This document shows positions 1 to 7,204 of a stretch of DNA of 7,231 bases, one piece after another. The stretch spans positions 1-7,231 of the forward strand of contig CAAFXQ010000054.1 of the NCBI GenBank assembly GCA_900767015.1, written 5' to 3'. A program made the translations under genes and the position numbers. Every line of letters starts with the position of its first letter. The first letter of the stretch is position 1. The notes under the pieces were generated by a model. The model was not told the origin of the DNA. It saw only the letters and a program-made list of their open reading frames with translations, and did not search any database. This DNA comes from Clostridia bacterium. Its GTDB lineage: Bacteria; Bacillota; Clostridia; Oscillospirales; Acutalibacteraceae.

Positions 1-7
1 GGAAAAG

Positions 8-47
8 CCGCTTCTGCGGGCAGTAGCTTTCCTTTGGTACAAAGGAA
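8..47. repeat. Two small hairpins in the addB leader, possible fragment of an interspersed repeat
   Basis: A 4-bp GC stem with a TTCT loop (CCGC 8-11 / GCGG 16-19) is followed by an 8-bp perfect stem with a GTA loop (TTCCTTTG 29-36 / CAAAGGAA 40-47). Neither is followed by a T run on the plus strand. On the minus strand the GC hairpin runs into CTTTTCC, a poor terminator candidate. The combination resembles short dispersed palindromic elements between genes in many Clostridia; that resemblance is from memory and untested. Confidence 0.5.
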
Positions 48-60
48 CCCCGCAACCGCT

Positions 61-88
61 TCTAACATCTAATATCCAACGTCTATGA
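61..88. repeat. Degenerate 7-base tandem repeat upstream of addB
   Basis: Four consecutive heptamers start with TC: TCTAACA (61-67), TCTAATA (68-74), TCCAACG (75-81) and TCTATGA (82-88). Units 2 to 4 match unit 1 at 6, 5 and 5 of 7 positions. A fifth, much weaker unit, TCATTTT, may follow at 89-95. The array ends just ahead of the addB ribosome binding site and contains the candidate promoter. Confidence 0.5.
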
Positions 89-89
89 T
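62..89 (+). promoter_or_regulatory. Weak candidate sigma-A-type promoter for addBA
   Basis: CTAACA (62-67, 4 of 6 to TTGACA) and TATGAT (84-89, 5 of 6 to TATAAT) are separated by 16 bases. A start near 95-97 would give a very short leader before the ribosome binding site at 103. The candidate lies inside a degenerate heptamer repeat, so the match could be coincidental, and the operon might instead be read from an upstream promoter outside the window. Confidence 0.3.
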
Positions 90-102
90 CATTTTACACT
101 AC

Positions 103-107
103 GGAGG
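103..107 (+). promoter_or_regulatory. Ribosome binding site of addB
   Basis: GGAGG ends 5 bases before the ATG at 113. It supports that ATG as the addB start, and the Walker A motif begins at residue 7, as expected for the family. Confidence 0.85.
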
Positions 108-112
108 AAACT

Positions 113-3100
113 ATGCTTCATATCATCTGCGGACGAAAAGGAGTCGGAAAGACGACCTGTCTTCACCGCCTTCTTTTTGAAAAAATCAAAGAAACCGATG
201 CCAAGGTGATTTTGCTCGTTCCGAAGCACTTCACTTTCGATACGGATAAAAGCGTACTTGATATTATGGGACCGAGATATGCGTCGAATGTGGACGTTCT
301 GAGCTTTTCCCGTCTTGCCGTGACGGTTATGAAAAGCCTCGGCGGAACCAATAAGCCCGTTTTGAGCGACGGAGCGAATGCCGCCGTTATGGGTCTTGCG
401 CTCGATTCGGTCAAGGACAAGCTGACCTTTTTTTCACGCCATTACAATAATATTTCGTTTATTAAAAAGATGGTCGATGAGGTCGGTTCGCTTAAGCAGC
501 AGTCGGTGTCGCCGTCTTTGCTTGCCGGTGCGGCAGGTAAGCTTCCCGACGGATTGCTGAAACGGAAGATGATGGAGACGGCTTTGATTTATGAGGCGTA
601 CGATGCGCAGGTTGCCGAAAGCTTTTTTGATGACCGGGATATGCTGACGCTAGTCGCCGAGGTTCTTTCACATTCCGACTTTTTTAAAGGCAAAACGGTT
701 GCCGTCGATAATTTTACCTCCTTTTCCGGTCAGGAAAGAGCCATCATCGAACAGATGCTCAAAGGGGCGGACGATGTTTATCTTACGGCGCTGAGCGACA
801 ATATCGAAAACACGGATATGTCAAGTCCCTTTGCCATTGTAAACGATACGGTCAGAAAAATACGAAGCCTTGCCGAAAAGAACTTCTGCCGTGTCCGAAA
901 GCCGATTTATCTGACGGCGGGAGATGCGGAACTTGCCCCGTGCGCAAATGCACAGCTTTCTTACCTTGAAGAAAACCTTTTCTCGGCCGATGCCGAACCG
1001 TATGTGCCCGAAAGCGAAGAGGAGGGCTCGTGTGTGCATCTTGTCGAAGCGGCGGACGCAAGGCAGGAATGTGACTTTGTTGCCCGAAGAATAAAAAGCC
1101 TTATAAGACAGGAAAAATACCGGTGCCGTGATATCGCCGTCGTTTACCGCAACGCCGAGCCTTATGAAAAGCTGATGAGAAGCAGTCTGAAAAAGTACGG
1201 TGTTCCCATTTTTGAAGATAAGCGTCAGCCGATTGAGAACGAGCCGCTGATGATTGCTGTCGGTGCGGTGCTTGATATTTGTGCAAACGGCTTTTCGACC
1301 GAGCGGCTGATGCGGTACATGAAAACGGGTCTTACCGAAGCCGGAACCGAGGAGACGGCAAGACTTGAAAACTACGCTCTGATGTGGGATCTCGGCGCTA
1401 AGGAATGGCAGAAGGATTTTACGGATAATCCCGACGGCTTCGGCGTGGAGATGAACGAAGAAAGAAAAATTCAGCTTGCGCTGATTAACGAAACGAGGAA
1501 AAAGATTGTCGAGCCGATCGCCGGACTGAAGAACAGGCTTTGTGACGGCACGGCGAAAGAAAACATAACGGCGGTTTATGACTTTCTGATCGATAATAAA
1601 ATAAACGAAAAGCTGAAAGATTATGCGATACAGCTTGAAGACGGCGGAAATGTTGAGCTTGCTCTCGAGCAGGAGCAGGTGTGGGACATTCTGATGAACG
1701 TTTTCGATAAGCTTGCCGGCGTTTTGGGCGAAAGAGCGGTTTCGCCCAAGCGGCTTCTTGAACTGTTCAGCCTTGTGGTTTCGACCGAAAGCTTAGGGCA
1801 GCTTCCGAACGGATTTGATGAGGTTTATATGACGGGAAGCGACCGTGTTCAGACGAAGACATCAAAGGTGACCTTCGTTGTCGGCCTTAACAGCGGACTG
1901 TTTCCGTCGGCACAGTCGCCGGACGGCCTTTTCGGCGAGACGGAAAAAGCAAAAATCGAAACGGTCTTGCCCGACGTTTACGACACGGGACGCAAAGCGG
2001 CGCAAAACGAAAGACTGATGGCTTATGTCAGTCTGGCTTCGGCGAAAGAGGAACTGTATCTGAGCTTCAGCCTTGTCGGAAAAGGCGGAGAAAAGCTTAC
2101 GGAATCGGAAATTGTGACAACGGTCAGAAAGCTTTTCCCTTCCGCCGACCGGATCAACGCTTCCCTTGAACCGATCGACGCACTGCTTGAAAGCGAAAAC
2201 GCCGCTTTTCAGCTGATGGCCGAACGATGGAACGAGGAAAGCCCCGAGGCCGAAACGCTCAGGCTGTACTTTGCCGATAAGCCGGAATATAAAGGAAAAC
2301 TTGAGGCAATCAGACGGGCAACAAGCCGCAAGCCGTTTGCATTTGAAGATAAAAAGACAGCCGAACGGCTTGTCGGAAGCGGAATCAGGCTTTCCGCTTC
2401 TCGGCTTGAGGATTATGAGGAGTGCCCGTTCCTTTATTTCTGTAAGCACGAAATCCGGGCGAAGCCGAGAAAAACGGCACGGCTTGACCCGTCCTCAAGC
2501 GGTACGCTTGTGCATTACGTTCTGGAAAAGCTTTTGAAAAAGCATAAAGGCGAACGGCTTTACGAAATTGCACAGGACGACCTTGACAAGGAGCTTGCCG
2601 GGCTTTTGTCGGATTACATCGACACCTATATGGGCGGTTCCGGCGACAAGACAAAGCGGTTCAACTATCTTTACAACCGGACGCTGAAGATTTTGCGGGT
2701 CATTGTCTCCCGGCTTTCCTGTGAATTTTCCGAAAGCGATTTTGAACCGTGCGACTTTGAACTGAAAATTGACCGTGACGGCGAAATCAAGCCGTTCCGG
2801 CTCGAGCTTGACAACGGGTATATCGAATTGCGGGGAATCATCGACCGTGTCGATAAAATGGATAAAAACGGCAACCGGTATATCCGGGTCGTGGACTATA
2901 AAACGGGCGCAAAATCGTTTTCGCTGTCCGATGTGCTCGAGGGACTCGGTATGCAGATGCTTTTGTATCTTGTCAGCATATGGAGAAACGGCAAGGCATA
3001 TTACGGAGACAATATCGTGCCGTCGGGCGTGCTGTATCTTCCCGCCCGGTTTGAGCCGTACGCCGTGGGTCGGGACGACGAGGACAAGGTCAGAAACGAA

Positions 3101-3499
3101 AAGAAGCTGTCCGGCGGAAAAATGGACGGAATGATCCTCGACGACGGAGTGGTTCTCGAGGGAATGGACAGAAGCCGGAAAGGACAGTTTATTCCGATTA
3201 AGATCAGTAAAAAAGGGGCTCTTTCGGGTACGTTCATCAATCTCGAACAGCTCGGAAAGCTTTCACACCTGATGGACGAAACGATGAAAGAAATGGGCAA
3301 CAGCCTTCATAACGGACTCGTTCCGGCAAAGCCTGTTTTCGGAAAAAATCATTCGGACACCTGTCAGCGGTGCGACTATAAAAGTGTGTGTATGAGAAAC
3401 CCCGGCGACGAGGTGCGGTATGTCCGCTACATGAAGCATTCACAGTGCTTAACGATACTTGACGGAGGTGAAGAAAATGAAGAGAAGCTGGACGGATAA
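113..3499 (+). CDS. addB: AddB, nuclease/scaffold subunit of the AddAB helicase-nuclease
   Basis: This 1128-residue protein is the AddB partner of the AddAB (RexAB-like) complex, which resects double-strand DNA breaks for RecA-dependent repair in the cytoplasm. Seen: an N-terminal Walker A (G7-x-x-G-x-G-K13-T14); a degenerate motif II region (A-V-D199-N-F); a helicase-like core without a full motif set; and a C-terminal RecB-family nuclease with GxxxH (G797...H801), G-I-I-D911-R-V-D914, D928-Y-K930-T-G and Q948-M-L-L-Y952. Four cysteines, C771 and C1084-x2-C1087-x5-C1093, match the Fe-S cluster arrangement known from Bacillus subtilis AddB, where the cluster staples the nuclease domain. Length is slightly below the roughly 1166 residues of that protein. 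The ATG at 113 sits 5 bases after GGAGG. In the family, AddB cuts the 5'-ended strand and its inactive helicase domain reads Chi. The 3' end overlaps addA. No frameshift or missing key residue is seen. Confidence 0.96.
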   Translation: MLHIICGRKGVGKTTCLHRLLFEKIKETDAKVILLVPKHFTFDTDKSVLDIMGPRYASNVDVLSFSRLAVTVMKSLGGTNKPVLSDGANAAVMGLALDSVKDKLTFFSRHYNNISFIKKMVDEVGSLKQQSVSPSLLAGAAGKLPDGLLKRKMMETALIYEAYDAQVAESFFDDRDMLTLVAEVLSHSDFFKGKTVAVDNFTSFSGQERAIIEQMLKGADDVYLTALSDNIENTDMSSPFAIVNDTVRKIRSLAEKNFCRVRKPIYLTAGDAELAPCANAQLSYLEENLFSADAEPYVPESEEEGSCVHLVEAADARQECDFVARRIKSLIRQEKYRCRDIAVVYRNAEPYEKLMRSSLKKYGVPIFEDKRQPIENEPLMIAVGAVLDICANGFSTERLMRYMKTGLTEAGTEETARLENYALMWDLGAKEWQKDFTDNPDGFGVEMNEERKIQLALINETRKKIVEPIAGLKNRLCDGTAKENITAVYDFLIDNKINEKLKDYAIQLEDGGNVELALEQEQVWDILMNVFDKLAGVLGERAVSPKRLLELFSLVVSTESLGQLPNGFDEVYMTGSDRVQTKTSKVTFVVGLNSGLFPSAQSPDGLFGETEKAKIETVLPDVYDTGRKAAQNERLMAYVSLASAKEELYLSFSLVGKGGEKLTESEIVTTVRKLFPSADRINASLEPIDALLESENAAFQLMAERWNEESPEAETLRLYFADKPEYKGKLEAIRRATSRKPFAFEDKKTAERLVGSGIRLSASRLEDYEECPFLYFCKHEIRAKPRKTARLDPSSSGTLVHYVLEKLLKKHKGERLYEIAQDDLDKELAGLLSDYIDTYMGGSGDKTKRFNYLYNRTLKILRVIVSRLSCEFSESDFEPCDFELKIDRDGEIKPFRLELDNGYIELRGIIDRVDKMDKNGNRYIRVVDYKTGAKSFSLSDVLEGLGMQMLLYLVSIWRNGKAYYGDNIVPSGVLYLPARFEPYAVGRDDEDKVRNEKKLSGGKMDGMILDDGVVLEGMDRSRKGQFIPIKISKKGALSGTFINLEQLGKLSHLMDETMKEMGNSLHNGLVPAKPVFGKNHSDTCQRCDYKSVCMRNPGDEVRYVRYMKHSQCLTILDGGEENEEKLDG
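3464..3468 (+). promoter_or_regulatory. Ribosome binding site of addA, embedded in addB
   Basis: GGAGG (continuing as GGAGGTG) lies within the last dozen codons of addB and ends 8 bases before the ATG at 3477. It decides the addA start: the longer reading from TTG 3459 would place the start codon upstream of this site and add six residues (M-T-E-V-K-K) that carry no family motif. Because ribosomes finishing addB at 3499 pass over this site, translation of the two subunits is probably coupled; that is inference. Confidence 0.85.
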
Positions 3500-6400
3500 A
3501 CAGCTTGACGCCATCAAAGCCCGTGACGGAAGCGTACTGGTTTCGGCGGCAGCCGGCTCGGGAAAAACCGCTGTACTTGTTCAAAGAGTCATCGAACGGC
3601 TGACCGACCCCGAAAAGCCGACAAGCGCCGACAGGCTGTTGATTGTAACCTTTACCAGAGCGGCAGCGGGCGAAATGCGTCAAAGAATTGCGGCGGCGAT
3701 TGATAAGCTCTTAAAAGAAAACCCGGGCGACAGCAACCTGATTGCACAAAAGATGCTTTTGCCCTCGGCGAAAATCTGTACGATCGACAGCTTTTGCAAC
3801 AGTCTTGTGCGGGAAAATTTTCAGCTTCTTGACATTTCACCCGACTTCAAAAACGCCGATGAGGGCGAGCTGAGTCTGATTGAAGCGCAGGCGATGAGCG
3901 ACACGCTTGAAGCGCTTTACGAAAAAGGCGAGCCGGATTATCTTCGGCTGGTTGAGCTGCTTTTCCGGGGAAGAGACGACTCGAACCTTTCGGACATGAT
4001 TCATAAGCTGTATTCGGATTCAATGTCTTATCCGTTTCCGGAAAGATGGCTTGACTCTCTTGCCGGAAATTATGAAAATGACACGGATATAGCCGAAAGT
4101 CCTTACGGAAAGCTTGTGCTGTCGTTTGCGGATCAGGCGCTTGTCTATTGCCTTGACTGTATCGCTTCGATGAAAAATATCCTTGTCGGAACGGACGGGC
4201 TCGAAGAAGCATTTCTTCCCGCCGTGGAGTCGGACGAAGCACAGATCCGGGCGGTGCGGGAAAAAGTCTTACAAAACGATTGGGACGGCGCTTTTGCGGC
4301 TCTTTCTCATTATGAGGCGATGCGGCGGGGAAAGACGCCGAAGGAGTATCAGAAATCGCCGGAGGAAGCCCGGCTGACAACAACACGGGATACAATCAAG
4401 GACATCATGAGAGAGGATCTGCCGACCTATTTTTGCTGTAAAGAAAGCGAATACAAAGAGGACATGAAGTATTTGGCTCCGCTTGTCCGACAGCTTGTTA
4501 CGGCGGCGAAGCTTTTCGGCGAAAAATTCACGGCGTTAAAGGCCGAAAAAAACATTGCCGATTTCAATGATGTTGCCCACATGGCGCTGTCTTTGCTTGT
4601 CCGTGAGGACGAAAACGGAGCAATCGAAAAAACCGAATTCGCCCTGTCTCAGGCGCAGTATTACGACGAGATTCTGATTGACGAATATCAGGACACCAAT
4701 AAGGCACAGGATATGCTTTTTGAGGCGGTGTCACGAAATAATCTTTTCCGGGTCGGCGACGTCAAGCAAAGCATTTACCGCTTCCGCCGTGCCATGCCTG
4801 AAATTTTCATCGGTCTGAAAGACCGGTTCGCAGAATATGACAGAGCGAAAAACGAATACCCGGCCAAGATCATCTTAAAAAACAATTTCCGAAGCCGCAA
4901 AAGCGTCACCGAAACAGTCAACTTTATTTTTTCTCAGGTGATGAGCCGTCAGGTGGGCGGCGTTGACTATAACGACGAGGAAAAGCTTATTTGCAGTGCC
5001 GCTTATGAGCCGAAGGACGAGGATTTTTCCGAAATTCATATTCTTGACCTTAGCGAAATCAATGCTGAGGAGGAAAGCAGCACAAGCGTTCAGGCAGGAT
5101 ATATTGCCTCGCTTATCAAAAAAATGATCAAAGACGGTTATACCGTGAAAGACGGGGACACCGAAAGAACGGTCAGCTACAAGGACTTTTGCGTTCTTCT
5201 GCGTTCGGTGAATAACGGACGGGGCGCCGAATTTGCCGATGTATTCCGGAAAAACGAGATTCCGTGCTTTACGGAAACCTCGGCGGCTTTCTTTTCGTCA
5301 AACGAGGTCAGCCTTGTGCTGAATCTTTTGAGAATTATCGACAACCCGAAGCAGGACATTCCGCTTCTTTCGGTGATGATGAGTGTGCTGTACGGCTTTA
5401 CGGTGGACGAAATCGCCGAACTCAGGATCGGAAACCGGACGGGAGATCTTTATTCCTGCCTGCTGACAGCGGAAAAAAGCGGAGACGAAAAGGCCCGGTA
5501 TTTTCTGTCGGAGCTGTCCCGGCTTCGTCTGCTGAGCGTTTCGATGGGAATTGGGGATTTTATCTTACAGCTTTATGACGAAACCGCCTTGCCGGCCGTC
5601 GTTTCGGCTATGCCCGAGCCGCAGACGAGAAAAGCAAACCTGATGCTTCTTCTTGACTACGCTTCGACGTATGAAAAGGCAGGCTATATCGGTCTTTCGG
5701 GCTTCATCGGCTTTATTGACCGTCTCGACCGGGGTAAAAAGGATCTGCAAGGCTCGCTCGGCGTTTCGGCAGATGCGGACGTTGTCAAAATTATGTCGAT
5801 CCACAAATCAAAGGGACTTGAATTCCCGGTTGTCATTCTTGCCAACTGTTTTTCGTCCTTTAACCGGCAGGACGAGAAAAACAACATGGTCGTTTCCGCA
5901 AACGAGGGAATCGGCCTTGTATTAAGAGACACCGAAACGCTTGCGGAATATCCGACGCTTTCTCATAAGGCCGTCAAGCTTTCGATAAGAAACGATACGG
6001 TCAGCGAGGAGATGCGTGTTCTTTATGTCGCCCTGACGAGGGCAAAAGAAAAGCTGATTATGGTCGGCGGACTGAAAAAGCCGGAAAGCACGCTTGCGTC
6101 CTGTCTGATGAAAATCAATCCGAAAAGAAAGACGGTTGCGCCGTTTGCCTGTCTGACGTCGGCGGGCTTCGGCGGCTGGATTCTTACCGCTGCGCTCAGA
6201 AACGAAAACTGCAAAAGTTTACGGGAGCTTGCCGGAGCCGACAGCGATATCATTTTAAAAAGCGACGCCGATATCCGTTCCTATATCGTCAAGCCGGACG
6301 TACAAAGCGAAGAACAGCTCCGGGAGCAAAAAGACGTTTTGCCCGACCCGAAGCTTCTGAAACTTTTAAGCCAAAGATGCGAATACCGATACCGTTACGA

Positions 6401-7031
6401 GCCGTTGACCCTTGCCGTCAGCAAGCGTTCGGCCTCTCAGTCGGACAAAAACTTTATTGACCGGGAATACTTTGCTTCCTCAAGGCCGGCGTTCTTATCC
6501 GAAAACGGACTGACCGCCGCACAAAGAGGAACGGCGACCCATTCGTTTATGCAGTACGCCGATTATGAAAGGGCGTCAGTCAGCGTTAAAGACGAAATCG
6601 CACGTCTTTGCGAACATGGAATCATAACCGAAAATGAGGGCAGGGCAATCAATGTAAAGGCTGTCGAACGCTTCTTCAATAGTCCCCTTGCAAAACGGAT
6701 TGCACAAAGTCCGCTCGTCATGCGGGAAAAGAAATTCACTGTGAGCGTCCCGGCGTATGAGATTTATCCGTTCCTGTCGGACTTCCCCGAAGAGGAGGTT
6801 TTGCTTCAGGGTATCGCCGACCTTGTGTTTCTTGAAAACGGAAAGCTGACGGTTGTCGATTACAAAACCGACAGTCTTGAAAGGGAAGAAGATTTTATCG
6901 AAAAGTATTCATCGCAGGTTATGACCTACAAGCGGGCGCTTGCGCTTTGTACGGGCTATGAGGTCGGAAAAACGCTGCTGTATTCGTTCAGACTGTCAAA
7001 GGAAATAGAGGTTGACGGGAAATCTGACTGA
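3477..7031 (+). CDS. addA: AddA, ATP-dependent helicase/nuclease subunit A
   Basis: This 1184-residue protein is the motor subunit of AddAB, a superfamily 1A 3'-5' DNA helicase with a C-terminal nuclease. Motifs in order: Q motif (Q9), Walker A A-G27-S-G-K30-T31, Ia (T58-F-T-R-A-A-A), Ic (T102-I-D-S-F), II (I401-D402-E403-Y-Q405-D406), III (V426-G-D-V-K-Q431-S-I-Y-R-F-R437), IV (N470-F-R472-S), V (S774-I-H-K-S-K-G780-L-E-F) and VI (L849-Y-V-A-L-T-R855-A-K). The RecB-type nuclease carries GxxxH (G1018...H1022), Q1111-G-I-A-D1115, V-D1128-Y-K1130-T and Q1147-V-M-T-Y1151. Length is near the 1232 residues of B. subtilis AddA. The start is set at ATG 3477, 8 bases after GGAGG; the upstream in-frame TTG at 3459 and GTG at 3468 lie before or within that site. 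In the family, AddA drives translocation and cuts the 3'-ended strand. Nothing appears truncated. Confidence 0.97.
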   Translation: MKRSWTDKQLDAIKARDGSVLVSAAAGSGKTAVLVQRVIERLTDPEKPTSADRLLIVTFTRAAAGEMRQRIAAAIDKLLKENPGDSNLIAQKMLLPSAKICTIDSFCNSLVRENFQLLDISPDFKNADEGELSLIEAQAMSDTLEALYEKGEPDYLRLVELLFRGRDDSNLSDMIHKLYSDSMSYPFPERWLDSLAGNYENDTDIAESPYGKLVLSFADQALVYCLDCIASMKNILVGTDGLEEAFLPAVESDEAQIRAVREKVLQNDWDGAFAALSHYEAMRRGKTPKEYQKSPEEARLTTTRDTIKDIMREDLPTYFCCKESEYKEDMKYLAPLVRQLVTAAKLFGEKFTALKAEKNIADFNDVAHMALSLLVREDENGAIEKTEFALSQAQYYDEILIDEYQDTNKAQDMLFEAVSRNNLFRVGDVKQSIYRFRRAMPEIFIGLKDRFAEYDRAKNEYPAKIILKNNFRSRKSVTETVNFIFSQVMSRQVGGVDYNDEEKLICSAAYEPKDEDFSEIHILDLSEINAEEESSTSVQAGYIASLIKKMIKDGYTVKDGDTERTVSYKDFCVLLRSVNNGRGAEFADVFRKNEIPCFTETSAAFFSSNEVSLVLNLLRIIDNPKQDIPLLSVMMSVLYGFTVDEIAELRIGNRTGDLYSCLLTAEKSGDEKARYFLSELSRLRLLSVSMGIGDFILQLYDETALPAVVSAMPEPQTRKANLMLLLDYASTYEKAGYIGLSGFIGFIDRLDRGKKDLQGSLGVSADADVVKIMSIHKSKGLEFPVVILANCFSSFNRQDEKNNMVVSANEGIGLVLRDTETLAEYPTLSHKAVKLSIRNDTVSEEMRVLYVALTRAKEKLIMVGGLKKPESTLASCLMKINPKRKTVAPFACLTSAGFGGWILTAALRNENCKSLRELAGADSDIILKSDADIRSYIVKPDVQSEEQLREQKDVLPDPKLLKLLSQRCEYRYRYEPLTLAVSKRSASQSDKNFIDREYFASSRPAFLSENGLTAAQRGTATHSFMQYADYERASVSVKDEIARLCEHGIITENEGRAINVKAVERFFNSPLAKRIAQSPLVMREKKFTVSVPAYEIYPFLSDFPEEEVLLQGIADLVFLENGKLTVVDYKTDSLEREEDFIEKYSSQVMTYKRALALCTGYEVGKTLLYSFRLSKEIEVDGKSD

Positions 7032-7047
7032 CAGATAAACAGATAAA
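7032..7047. repeat. 8-base tandem duplication after the addA stop
   Basis: CAGATAAA occurs twice in perfect tandem directly after the TGA of addA (7029-7031). The second copy supplies a backup in-frame TAA at 7044-7046. Stops in the other two frames occur at 7025-7027 and 7036-7038, so readthrough in any frame ends at once. Confidence 0.6.
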
Positions 7048-7048
7048 C

Positions 7049-7066
7049 AAATTTTAGTTTGTCGGT
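7049..7066. repeat. 18-base imperfect direct repeat, copy 1
   Basis: The first 12 bases, AAATTTTAGTTT, are identical to those of copy 2 at 7141-7158, and the last six (GTCGGT versus AGCGGT) differ at two positions. The copies are 92 bases apart. The end of this copy overlaps the GTCGC hairpin beginning at 7065. Confidence 0.65.
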
Positions 7067-7077
7067 CGCATGGCGAC
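7065..7077. repeat. GTCGC hairpin downstream of addA
   Basis: GTCGC (7065-7069) and GCGAC (7073-7077) form a perfect 5-bp stem around an ATG loop. It is 33 bases past the addA stop and is not followed by a T run, so it is not a convincing intrinsic terminator, though it could shield the 3' end of the message. Its sequence is nearly the same as the first hairpin at 7171-7185. Confidence 0.5.
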
Positions 7078-7140
7078 ACCAATCCCGGGGTTTATAGTGC
7101 TTAATTGAAAGCTGACAGTCCGAGCTGTAAGCTGAGCGGT

Positions 7141-7158
7141 AAATTTTAGTTTAGCGGT
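7141..7158. repeat. 18-base imperfect direct repeat, copy 2
   Basis: This is the second copy of the repeat at 7049-7066, with 16 of 18 bases the same. Its terminal AGCGGT also occurs immediately before it at 7135-7140, giving an 18-base period (7135-7152, then 7153 onward). The preceding stretch has AAGCTGA twice (7109-7115 and 7129-7135), so the spacer is repetitive at several scales. Confidence 0.65.
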
Positions 7159-7170
7159 GTAAGACCCCTC

Positions 7171-7204
7171 TGTCGCCTTGCGACATCTCCCCTTTCAGGG
7201 GAGA
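7171..7204. repeat. Tandem hairpin pair, probable dispersed palindromic element
   Basis: TGTCGC-CTT-GCGACA (7171-7185) is a perfect 6-bp stem with a 3-base loop. It is followed at once by TCTCCCC-TTTCA-GGGGAGA (7186-7204), a perfect 7-bp stem with a 5-base loop. The base following is A-rich (AAAATATTT), not T-rich, and the minus-strand side also lacks a T run, so terminator function is doubtful on either strand. A GC stem joined to a CTCCCC...GGGGAG stem resembles a style of short intergenic repeat in gut Clostridia; the family assignment is from memory only. Confidence 0.6.

Noticed and set aside
16..47. CRISPR-like repeats or a small RNA gene in the leader.
   Set aside because: The hairpins occur once each with no repeat-spacer pattern, and no tRNA or known RNA fold is recognisable.
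1..88. Two plus-strand frames open from the window edge (stops at 70-72 and 86-88) that could be the tail of an upstream gene.
   Set aside because: Two frames are open at once across a hairpin-rich stretch, neither has a recognisable protein ending, and the sequence looks like a dispersed repeat. Sequence before base 1 would be needed to decide.
1862..2449. A 195-residue minus-strand open frame inside addB.
   Set aside because: It lies opposite a highly characteristic AddB coding frame, has no ribosome binding site that I can see and no recognisable domain. It is an antisense shadow.
3847..4395. A 182-residue minus-strand open frame inside addA.
   Set aside because: Its composition (proline, arginine and serine rich) is typical of an antisense shadow, and the overlapping addA frame is clearly real.
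7081..7094. AATCCCGGGGTT as a possible terminator stem.
   Set aside because: The palindrome has no loop, so a folded stem would lose its central pairs, and no T run of useful length follows.
7135..7158. AGCGG, the B. subtilis Chi sequence, occurs twice downstream of addA and also several times inside the genes.
   Set aside because: A 5-base word is expected often by chance, and the Chi sequence of this organism is unknown. Genome-wide strand bias would be needed to support it.
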